DNA from: Streptomyces sp. NL15-2K
Lineage (GTDB): Bacteria; Actinomycetota; Actinomycetes; Streptomycetales; Streptomycetaceae
DNA: 64,000 nt
Direction: 5' to 3'
Assembly (NCBI RefSeq): GCF_030551255.1
Contig: NZ_CP130630.1
Span: 3,329,501-3,393,500, forward strand
Part shown: piece after piece, positions 9,001 through 17,895 of the stretch
Position numbering within the stretch: the stretch's first letter is position 1
Layout: each line of letters begins with the position of its first letter
Made by a program: the position numbers and the translations under genes
Notes under the pieces: model-generated
Told to the model about the DNA's origin: nothing
The model's input: only the letters and a program-made list of their open reading frames with translations
Databases searched by the model: none

Positions 9001-10398
9001 ATGTCCCAGCGAAGGAACATGTCCGGGCCCCGGCTGCGCAAGATCTCGTGTCGCATGGACGCGTGGCAGTTGGCGCACCAGCACGCGCAGGATCAGCGAC
9101 AGTCCTACGAGGAGAAGGGCTCCCGGCACCCGGGCCCACCCCCCAACGGTGTCAGCCTGCTGCCGTGGCTGCTCATGGGCATCGGCGCCTGCTCCAACCT
9201 CTTCCAGGGCGATACCCCGAACCCGTGGATCGGCGGCCTCGGGTTGATCACCTTCAACTCCCTTTACATCTACGTGGCGTTCCGCGCCTTCGTGAAGGAG
9301 GCGCGGGAGGCGCCCTCCACGCGGCTGGCGCTGGTGCTGCTGGGCCTGGTGACCTGCGGTCTGGCCATGGGCTACGGCGGCAACTGGCTGCTGTTCTTCC
9401 CCCTGTTCGGCCTCGCGACGGGCGCGGTCGTACGGATGCCGCAGCTGCGCTGGGCCGGCACGGTCGTGGCGGTGCTCGCCGGTGCGGCCTCCGTCTTCCA
9501 GGACGGCTGGGGCGGCCTCGACATCGCGTACGCCACGTGGATCTCCACGATGGTGACGGCGGCGATCCTGTCCCTGTCCGAAGCCGTACGGGAGCTGCGG
9601 GCGGCCCGCGAGGAACTGGCGCGCCGCGCGGTGGAGGAGGAGCGGCTGCGCTTCTCCCGCGACCTGCACGATCTGCTCGGTCACACGATGTCGGTGATCG
9701 TGGTGAAGGCGGAGGCGGCGCGGCGGCTGGCCGACCGCGACCTCACGGCCGCTCTGGACCAGATCACCGACATCGAGTCCGTCGGCCGCCAGGCGCTGAC
9801 CGAGATCCGCGAGGCGGTGACCGGCTACCGCGAGGGCAGCCTGACGACGGAACTGGACCGGGCGCGCTCGGCGCTGTCCGCGGCGGGCGTCGAACTGGTC
9901 CTGAGCCGGTCGGGCACCCCGCTCCCCGCGCAGACGGAGTCCTTGCTGGGCTGGGTGGTACGCGAGGCGGTCACGAACGTCGTCCGGCACAGCGGGGCGA
10001 GCCGCTGCGAGATCACGGTGGCGAACGCGGCGGAGCGCGCGCGGCTGATGGTGACGGACGACGGCACGGGTGGGGTCAGCGCCGACGCCACCGGGGGCGG
10101 CGCGGGGGCCGGGCGTCGGGAGGGCTTCGGCATCGGATCCCGCACGGGACCCGGCACCGGACTGACAGGGCTGACGGAACGCCTGGCCGCGGCGGGAGGC
10201 TCGCTGACGGCCGGGCCGGGAGCGCGGGGCGGGTTCGTGGTGACGGCGGAGTTGCCGGTGGAGTCGGTGGAGTTGCGGGCGGGGTCGATGGAGTTGCGGG
10301 CGGGGTCCGTGGAGTTGCGGGCCACATCGGTGCGGTCGCCGATGGGGTCGGCGGAGTTGACGGGTGCGGCGCGTGACGCGGGTACGCCTCCCCTGTGA
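9001..10398 (+). CDS. NarL-type sensor histidine kinase (HisKA_3)
   Basis: A 465-residue membrane sensor. Four to five hydrophobic segments (roughly residues 42-190) precede a coiled linker and the HisKA_3 box FSRDLHDLLGHTMSVI, whose His223 is the phosphorylation site. A HATPase_c domain follows, with the N box EAVTNVVRHSGA and glycine lids DDGTGG and GLTGLTER. The last 50 residues contain VELRAGS-type repeats encoded by 18-bp repeats at about 10255-10325, probably dispensable. The ATG at 9001 has no clear ribosome site; ATG 9019 (AAGGA upstream) and 9055 are alternatives. The response regulator gene follows after 40 nt. The architecture is close to DesK/LiaS-like envelope sensors, but the signal is unknown. 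Confidence 0.88.
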   Translation: MSQRRNMSGPRLRKISCRMDAWQLAHQHAQDQRQSYEEKGSRHPGPPPNGVSLLPWLLMGIGACSNLFQGDTPNPWIGGLGLITFNSLYIYVAFRAFVKEAREAPSTRLALVLLGLVTCGLAMGYGGNWLLFFPLFGLATGAVVRMPQLRWAGTVVAVLAGAASVFQDGWGGLDIAYATWISTMVTAAILSLSEAVRELRAAREELARRAVEEERLRFSRDLHDLLGHTMSVIVVKAEAARRLADRDLTAALDQITDIESVGRQALTEIREAVTGYREGSLTTELDRARSALSAAGVELVLSRSGTPLPAQTESLLGWVVREAVTNVVRHSGASRCEITVANAAERARLMVTDDGTGGVSADATGGGAGAGRREGFGIGSRTGPGTGLTGLTERLAAAGGSLTAGPGARGGFVVTAELPVESVELRAGSMELRAGSVELRATSVRSPMGSAELTGAARDAGTPPL

Positions 10399-10438
10399 TC
10401 CCACGGCGAGGCCGGACCCCGCGCCCTACCCTTGGGCC

Positions 10439-11080
10439 GTGAACGAGATGCCCCGGGACCACCGGCCCTCCAGATCCATCAGAGTTCTGCTCGCCGAGGA
10501 TCAGGGGATGATGCGCGGGGCGCTCGCCCTGCTCCTCGGGATGGAGCCGGACATCGAGGTGGTGGCCCAGGTGGCCGCCGGTGACGCGATCGTGGACGCG
10601 GCCCTGACCCACCGCCCGGACGTCGCGCTCCTGGACATCGAACTGCCCGGCATGAGCGGCCTGGACGCCGCCGCCGAACTCCACGACCAGGCACCCGACT
10701 GCCGCGTGCTGATCCTCACCACCTTCGGCCGACCCGGCTATCTGCGCCGGGCCATGGAGGCGGGAGCCACCGGCTTCCTCGTCAAGGACGGCCCCGTGGA
10801 GGAACTGGCCGCCGCGATCCGCCGGGTGCTGACCGGCGAGACCGTGATCGACCCGGCGCTCGCCGCGGCCGCGCTCAGCGCCGGTCCCAATCCGCTCACG
10901 GCCCGCGAGTGCGACGTCCTCAAGGCTTCCGCAGACGGCGCGACCGTCGCGGACATCGCCGCCAAGCTGCACCTCTCGGAGTCCACGGTCCGCAACTACC
11001 TCTCCTCCGCCATCGGCAAGACGGGCACCCGCAACCGCATGGAGGCGATGCGGGAGGCGCGGCATCAGGGGTGGCTCTAG
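10439..11080 (+). CDS. NarL/LuxR-family response regulator
   Basis: A 213-residue partner of the upstream kinase. The receiver domain has the acidic pair in LLAEDQ, phospho-acceptor Asp66 in ALLDIELPG, the conserved Thr in LILTTFG and Lys in FLVKDGP. A LuxR-type HTH lies near 150-205 (LTARECDVLKASADGATVAD, then SESTVRNYLSSA). The GTG at 10439 has no ribosome site. TACCCT lies 7 nt before it, as expected for a leaderless start with its own promoter inside the gap after the kinase. ATG at 10448 is an alternative. The sequence resembles DesR-like regulators. Its targets cannot be read from the window. Confidence 0.88.
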   Translation: MNEMPRDHRPSRSIRVLLAEDQGMMRGALALLLGMEPDIEVVAQVAAGDAIVDAALTHRPDVALLDIELPGMSGLDAAAELHDQAPDCRVLILTTFGRPGYLRRAMEAGATGFLVKDGPVEELAAAIRRVLTGETVIDPALAAAALSAGPNPLTARECDVLKASADGATVADIAAKLHLSESTVRNYLSSAIGKTGTRNRMEAMREARHQGWL

Positions 11081-11104
11081 ACAGGCCGGCCCACCCGGTC
11101 CTCC

Positions 11105-11926
11105 TTATTTCGTCACCTCCACCGACTCGTACTCCGTACCCTTCGGCGCCAGGCACACGAACCAGTCGTGCGGTGACCCCTCGGCGCTACGGATCGCCAT
11201 CTCGTCACTGTTGATCTCGGTGTTCGAGGGTGCCCTGTCGACCTCGGTCGTCGTGCCGTTCTTCCAGCTGCACACGACACGCTGGGCCGTCGTGGCGACC
11301 TGGCCGATGACCAGTCGGTAAGGGCCGTCGGAGCCGATGTTCAGGGCGATCGCCGCGGCTTCGACGTCCGTGCCCGACATGGCGTCCTCCGCGGTGAACA
11401 CGTCCTCGATCACTGTCGAGACCCGGTCACCGTCGCCCCGGCGCACGAAGAAGGAGCTCTTGCCGACCAGTTGGGAGGGCTCACGTACGTCCGAGGGCGT
11501 CTCCCCGTATTCGCCCATCGCAGCCAACTGGCCCTGCGCTTCCACCTCGTCGCGCGGCGCCGCCCATACGTCGATCAGGACCCGCCACTCCTTGCCGTTC
11601 TCCTGCCCGATCGCCAGCGTCGTCCGCTGGGCCGTGAACACGTCCGGCGACGAGGTCGTCGACGGCGACGGCCGCGTGGCCACCGCCCCCTTCCGCCCCT
11701 CTTCCCCACCCGGCAGCCCAGCCACCGCCAGCGTCGCCGAGGAGCCGGACAGCACCAGGGCCGTGGCCGCCGCCAGCGCCCAGCGCCGTGCGCGACGGCG
11801 TCGGCCGCCGCGGATCACCGCCTGGTAGGGGGCTATGCCGATCTCGACCTCGTCCGCGGCGTCGGCCAGCAGGAGGGCGATGTCGCTGTTGGTCATGTCG
11901 TGGTTCGTCTCCCGGTCCGCGCTCAT
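11105..11926 (-). CDS. Membrane protein, probable anti-sigma factor
   Basis: A 273-residue protein with a short cytosolic N-terminus, one transmembrane helix around residues 47-68 (arginine-rich stop just before it), and a Ser/Thr/Pro linker leading to an extracytoplasmic domain of about 170 residues. Its ATG shares a base with the sigma gene's TGA (TGATG), so translation is coupled. This arrangement and size fit the membrane partner of a SigE-family sigma factor, although no zinc-binding HxxxCxxC is visible, so it would be a non-ZAS type or simply a co-expressed envelope protein. The external domain has no recognised fold. Confidence 0.7.
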   Translation of the reverse strand: MSADRETNHDMTNSDIALLLADAADEVEIGIAPYQAVIRGGRRRRARRWALAAATALVLSGSSATLAVAGLPGGEEGRKGAVATRPSPSTTSSPDVFTAQRTTLAIGQENGKEWRVLIDVWAAPRDEVEAQGQLAAMGEYGETPSDVREPSQLVGKSSFFVRRGDGDRVSTVIEDVFTAEDAMSGTDVEAAAIALNIGSDGPYRLVIGQVATTAQRVVCSWKNGTTTEVDRAPSNTEINSDEMAIRSAEGSPHDWFVCLAPKGTEYESVEVTK

Positions 11927-12465
11927 CAGGTCCGCCCTCCGCTCGTCACCATCTCCGCCAGACCCGGTATGGCGCGGAGTTTCGCGATTCCCTTCGCCGC
12001 GTTGCTCTTCACGGCGCCGACCGAACACCCCATCGCCTCGGCGGTCTGGGTTTCGGTCAGGTCCTCCCAGTACCGCAGGACCACCGCTTCCCGCTGCCGC
12101 GCGGGCAGTTGGGCGAGCGCCTTCAGCAGGACGCCCCGGTCGTCGGCCTGGGAGATGCGGTCACCGGTGTCGGCGACCTCGTGCACGAGTCCCGAGTCGT
12201 CCTTGGGCGCCAGGAACTCCCTGAGCTTTCTGCGGTGCTTGCGCGCGTGTGCGTTGATCATCACGCGTCGTACATACGCCTCCGGCTCGTCCGCCGAGCC
12301 GACCCTGCGCCAGGCCACATAGACCTGTTCGAGCGTCGACTGGACCAGGTCCTCCGCGGCGTGCTGCTCCCCCGTGAGGAGAAATGCCGTCCGCATCAGC
12401 CGCGGCCAGCGGCCGGTGACAAAGCTCTGGAACTCCTCGTCCCGAGCCTCCTTGCGATCCCCCAT
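11926..12465 (-). CDS. SigE-family ECF RNA polymerase sigma factor
   Basis: A 179-residue ECF sigma factor of the SigE subfamily common in actinobacteria. Region 2 contains AFLLTGEQHAAEDLVQST and VYVAWRRV; region 4 has LPARQREAVVLRYWEDLTE and the HTH ETQTAEAMGCSVGAVKS. The ATG at 12465 is chosen because AGGAGG sits 5 nt upstream; an in-frame GTG six bases earlier overlaps that ribosome site. It is coupled to the downstream membrane protein and lies 51 nt downstream of the MFS gene on the same strand. Confidence 0.9.
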   Translation of the reverse strand: MGDRKEARDEEFQSFVTGRWPRLMRTAFLLTGEQHAAEDLVQSTLEQVYVAWRRVGSADEPEAYVRRVMINAHARKHRRKLREFLAPKDDSGLVHEVADTGDRISQADDRGVLLKALAQLPARQREAVVLRYWEDLTETQTAEAMGCSVGAVKSNAAKGIAKLRAIPGLAEMVTSGGRT

Positions 12466-12516
12466 GGGCACCTCCTAGATGAACAAAGGAGTCCACGAAC
12501 CGCCCGGACCGTTGCC

Positions 12517-13959
12517 TCAACTCGCGGAAATTCTCCGCGGCAGCCACACCAGCATCAGCACCACTCCGCCCGCCAGCACGCCCGCCCCCACCCGGAACAC
12601 CAGCGCGTAGCCCTCCGCCAGCGCCTCCGGACTGTGACCGCCCCCGTCCCCGCCCCCGGTACGGGCCGCCGCGATGGTCGACATGACCGCGAGTCCCAGC
12701 GAACCACCCATCGTGCGCGAGGTGTTGACCAGGCCGGACACCAGCCCGGCCTCACCGGGCGCCGCCCCCGACGTGGCCAGCGCGGCGAGCGGTGTCCCCG
12801 CCAGGCCCGCGCCCAGCATCATCAGGATCCCCGGGAACATGATCGCCGTCAGATAGGCCCCGTCCGCGCTCATCGTCGACTGCCAGCCGAAGCCGACGAC
12901 CGCCACCACGGTCCCCAGCGCCGCCACGGCACGCGCCCCCATCACCCGCATGAGCCGCGGCGCGACCTTCGAGCCGACGACCACGGCCAGGGAGCTCGGC
13001 ACCAGGGCGAGTCCGGCGTCCAGCGGCGAGTAGCCCAGCACGTTCTGCGCGTACAGCGTCATGAAGAACCACATGCAGAACATCGCGGAGCCGCTGAGGA
13101 ACATCGCCGCGTTCGCGGACGACACCGACCGCACCCGCAGCAGTCCGAGCGGCATCAGCGGAGCCGCCGTACGGGCCTCGACGGCGAGGAAGCAGCCGAC
13201 CAGCGCGAGCCCGGCGAGCAGCGGCACCAGCGTGGCCGCGGCCGTCCATCCCTCGGCCTCGGTCTGGGAGATGCCGTACGCCAGGGTGGCGAGCCCGGCC
13301 GTCACCAGTACCGCGCCCGGCAGGTCCAGCCGCCGCCCGTCCCCCGCGCGGCTCTCCACCAGCCACATCACGGAGCCGAACAGCACCACCGCCCCGACCG
13401 GCACGTTGATCAGCAGGACCCACCGCCACGACAGCGCGTCCACCAGCAGGCCGCCGACGAGTCCACCGGCCGCGCCGCCCCCCGCGCCCACGGCCGTCCA
13501 GGTCGCGATGGCCCGGGCGCGGGCGGCGCCCTCCGGGACGGCGGACGTGAGGATCGTCAGCGTCGACGGGGCGAGCACCGCCGCGCCCAGCCCCTGCGCG
13601 CCCCGCGCCACCAGCAGCTGCCAGCCCTCCTGGGCCAGCCCACCACCCAGCGAGGCAAGCGTGAACACCCCGAGGCCGACGAGGAACATCCGCTTGCGGC
13701 CGTAGAGGTCACCGGCCCGCCCGCCGAGCAGCATGAACCCGGCGAAGGCGATGGTGTAGGCGTTCACCACCCATTGCAGGCCCTGCTCGCTCAGGTGCAG
13801 GTCGGTCCGCATCGACGGCAGCGCCACGTTGACGACGGAGATGTCGAGTACGACGAGGAACTGTCCGGCGCACGCGAGCGCCACGACCAGCCAGGTGGGG
13901 GGCGTGCTGGGGCGGCGGGACAGGCGGGTGGCGTCAGCGGCTCCGAGCATGGATGTCAT
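12517..13959 (-). CDS. MFS drug exporter, DHA2 family
   Basis: A 480-residue major facilitator with about 14 membrane segments, typical of the EmrB/QacA (DHA2) drug:H+ antiporters. Motif D1-like LDISVVNVALPSM in helix 1 and motif A GGRAGDLYGRKRMFLVGL between helices 2 and 3 are clear. Motif C is present around helix 5 as a glycine-rich stretch. The chosen ATG (13959) begins MTSMLGAADATR; ATG 13950 is an alternative and neither has a strong ribosome site. It is divergent from a second MFS gene across 220 nt, where CTTCTTCAAGTTCAAGAGAA around 14027-14046 is a weak repeat that a regulator could bind. Substrate unknown. Confidence 0.88.
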   Translation of the reverse strand: MTSMLGAADATRLSRRPSTPPTWLVVALACAGQFLVVLDISVVNVALPSMRTDLHLSEQGLQWVVNAYTIAFAGFMLLGGRAGDLYGRKRMFLVGLGVFTLASLGGGLAQEGWQLLVARGAQGLGAAVLAPSTLTILTSAVPEGAARARAIATWTAVGAGGGAAGGLVGGLLVDALSWRWVLLINVPVGAVVLFGSVMWLVESRAGDGRRLDLPGAVLVTAGLATLAYGISQTEAEGWTAAATLVPLLAGLALVGCFLAVEARTAAPLMPLGLLRVRSVSSANAAMFLSGSAMFCMWFFMTLYAQNVLGYSPLDAGLALVPSSLAVVVGSKVAPRLMRVMGARAVAALGTVVAVVGFGWQSTMSADGAYLTAIMFPGILMMLGAGLAGTPLAALATSGAAPGEAGLVSGLVNTSRTMGGSLGLAVMSTIAAARTGGGDGGGHSPEALAEGYALVFRVGAGVLAGGVVLMLVWLPRRISAS

Positions 13960-14179
13960 GCTCTCAACCAGCCGACGCTCCTTGCATCGGTATTTCGGCG
14001 TAGGCCAGGCACCGCCGCGCAGGCCCTTCTTCAAGTTCAAGAGAAGACAAAGATTTCGTTAGTGGGCCGAAGCATCGGAATAGTTGCCCAGGCACACGGG
14101 GTTCACCACGCACGTAACCCGCACGGCTCACCCAGCACACACGCAGCACACCTCTCCCCAGGCCTGGAGGCCTCACTCA

Positions 14180-15919
14180 ATGACGCACACGTCGACCGAC
14201 CAGCCCGCGCCCAGAGCGAGCGGAGCCGTCGTCCCGGTCCTCGCCTTCGCGGGCATCGTGGTCGCGGTGATGCAGACCCTGCTCGTCCCGGTCATCAAGG
14301 ACCTGCCGCAACTGCTGGACACGTCGCCCAGCAACGCCACCTGGGTCCTGACCTCGACCCTGCTCTCGGGCGCCGTGGCCACGCCGATCATGGGCCGGCT
14401 GGGCGACCTGTACGGCAAGCGGCGCATGCTGATCGTCAGCCTCTCGGTGATGGTGGTCGGCGCGCTGGTCAGCGCGTTCACCAGCGCCCTCCTCCCCATG
14501 ATCGTCGGCCGTACGCTCCAGGGCTTCGCGATGGGCGCGATCCCCCTCGGCATCGGCCTGATGCGCGACATGCTGCCCCGCGAGAGGCTCGGCTCGGCGA
14601 TGGCCCTGATGAGCTCCTCGATCGGCGTCGGCGGCGGCCTCGCCCTGCCCGCCGCGGCCCTGGTCGCGCAGCACACCAACTGGCACGCCCTCTTCTACGG
14701 CGCCGCGGGCATCGGCGCCCTCGCCATCGCCCTCACCCTCCTCGTCGTACCGGAGTCCCCGATGCGCGCGAAGGGCTCCTTCGACGTCCTGGGCGCCCTC
14801 GGCCTCTCCACCGGACTCGTGCTCTTCCTGCTGCCGATCACCAAGGGCAGCGACTGGGGCTGGACCTCCGCCACCACGCTCGGCCTGTTCGCCGCGTCCG
14901 CCGTCGTACTCCTCCTGTGGGGCGTGATGGAGCTGCGCGTCAAGGCCCCGCTGGTGGACCTGCGCACCACGGCCCGCCCGGCCGTCCTCTTCACCAACCT
15001 CGCCTCGATCATGGTCGGGGTCAGCTTCTACGTCGTCTCCCTCGTCCTCCCCCAGTTGCTCCAGCTGCCGAAGTCCACCGGCTACGGCCTCGGCCAGTCG
15101 ATGGTCGTCGCCGGCCTCCTGGTGGCGCCGCTCGGTCTGACGATGATGTTCACGGCCCCTGTCTACGCCCGCCTCTCGGCGAAGTACGGTCCCAAGTTCA
15201 CCCTGATCCTCGGCCTGCTGATCATCGCGATCGGCTACGGCGCCGGCCTGGGCCTGATGAGCGCCGCCTGGCAGAGCCTCGTCATCGCGGTGGTCCTGGG
15301 CGCGGGCATCGGCCTCGCGTACTCCTCGCTCCCCGCGCTGATCGTCGGCGCGGTCCCGGCGTCGGAGACGGGCGCGGCCAACGGCCTCAACACCCTGATG
15401 CGGTCCATCGGTACGTCCGTGTCGAGCGCCGTGGTCGGCATGGTCCTCGCCAACACCGCGAACAACGTGGGCGGCGTCGAGATCCCGACCATGCACGGCT
15501 TCCGCGTCTCGTTCCTGATCGCGACGGGCGCGGTGGCGGTCGGCCTGCTGCTGGCCCTCTTCCTGCCCGGCCGGCGCCCGGCGACCGAGCCGCAGCTGCG
15601 CGCGAGCAGCGAGGAGGACGCGGTACTCGCGCACGCCGAGGAGGCGCTGCGCGGCTTCCGCGGCCGCGTCCTGGACGCCACCGGCACCCCGGTCGCCCGC
15701 GCCAAGGTGACGCTGATCGACCGCCGGGGCCGTCAAGCCGGCGCGACCCTCTCCGCCGACGACGGCACCTACACCCTCGCCGTCCCCGCCCAGGGCGCCT
15801 ACGTTTTGGCCGCCCGCGCCACCGGCCACGCCCCGCTCGCCTCGTCGGCGACCCACGCGGGCGACGACCGGGCGGTGGCCCTGGACCTGTCGCTGCCCGG
15901 GGAGACGGTCTCCGCCTGA
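14180..15919 (+). CDS. MFS transporter with C-terminal carboxypeptidase-regulatory-like domain
   Basis: A 579-residue fusion. Residues about 15-475 form a 14-helix MFS transporter with motif A GRLGDLYGKRRMLIVS. After the last helix (GLLLALFLPGRRP) comes a cytosolic connector with a helix (ASSEEDAVLAHAEEALRG), then an Ig-like beta-sandwich typical of CarboxypepD_reg/CnaB domains: FRGRVLDATGTPVARAKVTLI, DDGTYTLAVP, GAYVLAARATGHAP. Such domains are more often extracytoplasmic; a topology of 14 helices puts it inside. GGAGG lies 9 nt before the ATG. It is divergent from the other MFS gene. The function of the tail is unknown; binding or gating is conjecture. Confidence 0.87.
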   Translation: MTHTSTDQPAPRASGAVVPVLAFAGIVVAVMQTLLVPVIKDLPQLLDTSPSNATWVLTSTLLSGAVATPIMGRLGDLYGKRRMLIVSLSVMVVGALVSAFTSALLPMIVGRTLQGFAMGAIPLGIGLMRDMLPRERLGSAMALMSSSIGVGGGLALPAAALVAQHTNWHALFYGAAGIGALAIALTLLVVPESPMRAKGSFDVLGALGLSTGLVLFLLPITKGSDWGWTSATTLGLFAASAVVLLLWGVMELRVKAPLVDLRTTARPAVLFTNLASIMVGVSFYVVSLVLPQLLQLPKSTGYGLGQSMVVAGLLVAPLGLTMMFTAPVYARLSAKYGPKFTLILGLLIIAIGYGAGLGLMSAAWQSLVIAVVLGAGIGLAYSSLPALIVGAVPASETGAANGLNTLMRSIGTSVSSAVVGMVLANTANNVGGVEIPTMHGFRVSFLIATGAVAVGLLLALFLPGRRPATEPQLRASSEEDAVLAHAEEALRGFRGRVLDATGTPVARAKVTLIDRRGRQAGATLSADDGTYTLAVPAQGAYVLAARATGHAPLASSATHAGDDRAVALDLSLPGETVSA

Positions 15920-15954
15920 CTCGCACCACCAGCACAGGCATCACCAGCACCACC

Positions 15955-15986
15955 GCACCCCCTGTCGCTTCGCCGACGGGGGGTGC
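15955..15986 (+). terminator. Hairpin terminator after MFS fusion gene
   Basis: GCACCCCCTGTCG pairs with CGACGGGGGGTGC (13 bp, one G-T pair) around a 6-nt loop. There is no U tract, as is common in streptomycetes. Confidence 0.6.
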
Positions 15987-16031
15987 GACAGCATGGGTGC
16001 GCCAACAGGCTCGTACGACGCGATCGCAGCC

Positions 16032-16079
16032 GTAGCTGTAGCTGTAGCTGTAGCTGTAGCCGTAGCCGTAGCCGTAGCC
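16032..16079 (+). repeat. Hexanucleotide microsatellite (GTAGCY)8
   Basis: Four copies of GTAGCT followed by four of GTAGCC, immediately upstream of the methyltransferase gene (48 nt before its ATG). An alternative in-frame ATG at 15993 would translate the array as an Ala-Val run. The homogeneous split between T and C variants suggests recent slippage expansion. Confidence 0.9.
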
Positions 16080-16127
16080 GTACGACACCTGCCCGCGCAT
16101 ACGGACCGTACGACCGAAAGGACCCCC

Positions 16128-16778
16128 ATGCCCGCGGCCCCCAAGCCCGAGATCCTGGCCGCCTTCGAGGCGGCGAAGGGGTTCATGCCCGCGGGTGAGG
16201 GCCTCGCCCTGTACGCGGCTGCCGTCGAGGCCGGGCGCCTCGGTCTCCCGCTCCTGGAGGTCGGCACGTACTGCGGGCGCTCCACGATCCTGCTCGCCGA
16301 CGCGGCTCGCGAGGCCGGGGTCGTCGCGCTCACGGTCGACCACCACCGGGGCAGCGAGGAGCAGCAGCCGGGCTGGGAGTACCACGACACGGAGACGGTG
16401 GACCCCGAGATCGGCCTGATGGACACGCTGCCCACGTTCCGCCGCACGCTGCACCGCGCCGGGCTGGAGGAACACGTCGTCGCCCTGGTCGGCCGCTCGC
16501 CGCAGGTGGCGAAGGTCTGGGGCAGTCCCCTCGGGTTCGTCTTCATCGACGGCGGCCACACCGACGAGCACGCGAACGCCGACTACGAGGGGTGGGCGCC
16601 CCACGTGGCCGAGGGCGGGCTGCTGGCCGTCCACGACGTGTTCCCGGACCCGGCGGACGAGTTCACCGGCCAGGCCCCCTATCGCGTCTACCTCAGAGCT
16701 CTCGCCTCCGGCGCGTTCACGGAGGTCTCGGTGACGGACTCGCTGCGCGTCCTGCGGCGAACGGGGACGGGGATCTGA
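16128..16778 (+). CDS. Class I SAM-dependent methyltransferase
   Basis: A 216-residue Rossmann methyltransferase of the Methyltransf_24 type. The SAM motif is LLEVGTYCGRSTI, the acidic loop TVDHHRGSEE follows, and FIDGGHTDEHANADYEGW is the conserved post-I segment of this group. The ATG at 16128 has GAAAGG 6 nt upstream and starts the conserved part. A longer reading from 15993 would add an Ala-Val repeat encoded by the hexamer array. The acceptor is unknown. It may share a transcript with nothing, since the downstream amidase has its own leaderless promoter. Confidence 0.85.
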   Translation: MPAAPKPEILAAFEAAKGFMPAGEGLALYAAAVEAGRLGLPLLEVGTYCGRSTILLADAAREAGVVALTVDHHRGSEEQQPGWEYHDTETVDPEIGLMDTLPTFRRTLHRAGLEEHVVALVGRSPQVAKVWGSPLGFVFIDGGHTDEHANADYEGWAPHVAEGGLLAVHDVFPDPADEFTGQAPYRVYLRALASGAFTEVSVTDSLRVLRRTGTGI

Positions 16779-16800
16779 GGGCGCGGTTAGAGTCGCTGTC

Positions 16801-17742
16801 GTGTCGTACGTAGGACCGGATTTCGAAACGCCCCAGCCCCGTCGGCCCCGCCGCCGCCTGCTAGCCGTCACCCTCGCCGCGCTCGTGCCGGGCGCGTTGC
16901 TGGGGTGGCTGGTGTTCGAAGTGGTCGGCGGAACAGGCGGTTCGGGCGGTTCGAGCGGTTCGAGCGGAAAGGCGGGCTCGGCGGTCGGTACCGCCACCGC
17001 GCAGTCGAGCCCGAGCACCTCCGAGAAACCGACACCTACGACCTCACCCTCGGCCCCCGCCGCCTCCGGCTCCCTCAAGGGCAAGGTGATCGTCATCGAC
17101 CCGGGCCACAACCCGGGCAACTTCCAGCACACGGCCGAGATCAACCGCAAGGTGGACATCGGTACGAACCGGAAGGAATGCGATACGACAGGCACGTCCA
17201 CCAACTCCGGTTACACGGAGGCCGAGTTCACCCTCGACGTGGCCCACCGCATGCGCGCTCTGCTGGAAAAGCAGGGCGCCACGGTGAAGCTGACCCAGGA
17301 CAACGACCGGCCCTACGGCCCGTGCGTGGACGAGCGCGCCCGGATCGGCAACAAGGCGCACGCGGACGCCGTCGTCTCGGTCCACGCGGACGGTTCGGGG
17401 ACCGGAAACCGCGGCTTCCACGTGATCCTGCCGGGCAGCGTGCACGCGGGCGCCGCCGACACCCGCCCGATCGTCGACGCCTCCCGCGACCTCGGCGAGC
17501 GCATCGCGGGCAACTTCGTGCACGTAACGGGCAGCGCGCCCTCCAACTACGTCGGCGACGGCACCGGACTGGACACCCGCACGGACCTGGGCGGTCTCAA
17601 TCTGTCAACGGTTCCCAAGGTGTTCATCGAGTGCGGCAACATGCGCGATAGCAAGGACGCGGCACTGCTGACCAGCGGCCCCTGGCGGCAGAAGGCTGCG
17701 CAAGGGATCTCTGAGGGAATCGTGAACTACCTGACCTCATAG
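16801..17742 (+). CDS. N-acetylmuramoyl-L-alanine amidase, membrane-anchored
   Basis: A 313-residue Amidase_3 enzyme that cuts the lactyl amide between MurNAc and the stem peptide. An N-terminal transmembrane anchor (about 20-43) follows an Arg/Pro-rich start; a Gly/Ser/Thr-Pro linker leads to the catalytic domain from about residue 93. Zinc and catalytic residues are visible: His in IDPGHN, Glu in YTEAEFTL, His in VSVHADG and Glu in FIECGNM. TAGAGT lies 7 nt before the GTG, so translation is probably leaderless. Two decayed copies of the 3' half of this gene lie 0.8 and 1.5 kb downstream, evidence of local duplication. Confidence 0.92.
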   Translation: MSYVGPDFETPQPRRPRRRLLAVTLAALVPGALLGWLVFEVVGGTGGSGGSSGSSGKAGSAVGTATAQSSPSTSEKPTPTTSPSAPAASGSLKGKVIVIDPGHNPGNFQHTAEINRKVDIGTNRKECDTTGTSTNSGYTEAEFTLDVAHRMRALLEKQGATVKLTQDNDRPYGPCVDERARIGNKAHADAVVSVHADGSGTGNRGFHVILPGSVHAGAADTRPIVDASRDLGERIAGNFVHVTGSAPSNYVGDGTGLDTRTDLGGLNLSTVPKVFIECGNMRDSKDAALLTSGPWRQKAAQGISEGIVNYLTS

Positions 17743-17895
17743 CCACGCACAGGACCCTCTCCGGACCGGGGCCCACCTGTTGCCCGGACAAGCTCTGATC
17801 TACCTCAAAAGCATTGCGGTCGCACACGCCCCACTCCTTGAATCTTCTTGACCGAGAACGATCAAGATCTGCTCACCTCTGAGCCTGGGGGAATA

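Noticed and set aside
7900..10404. Large minus-strand frame opposite the histidine kinase
   Set aside because: Shadow frame; the kinase on the plus strand has the full HisKA_3 and ATPase motifs.
11788..16035. 1.4-kilocodon plus-strand open frame spanning sigma and MFS genes
   Set aside because: Produced by high third-position GC; the text is Arg/His/Pro-rich and crosses several convincing genes on both strands.
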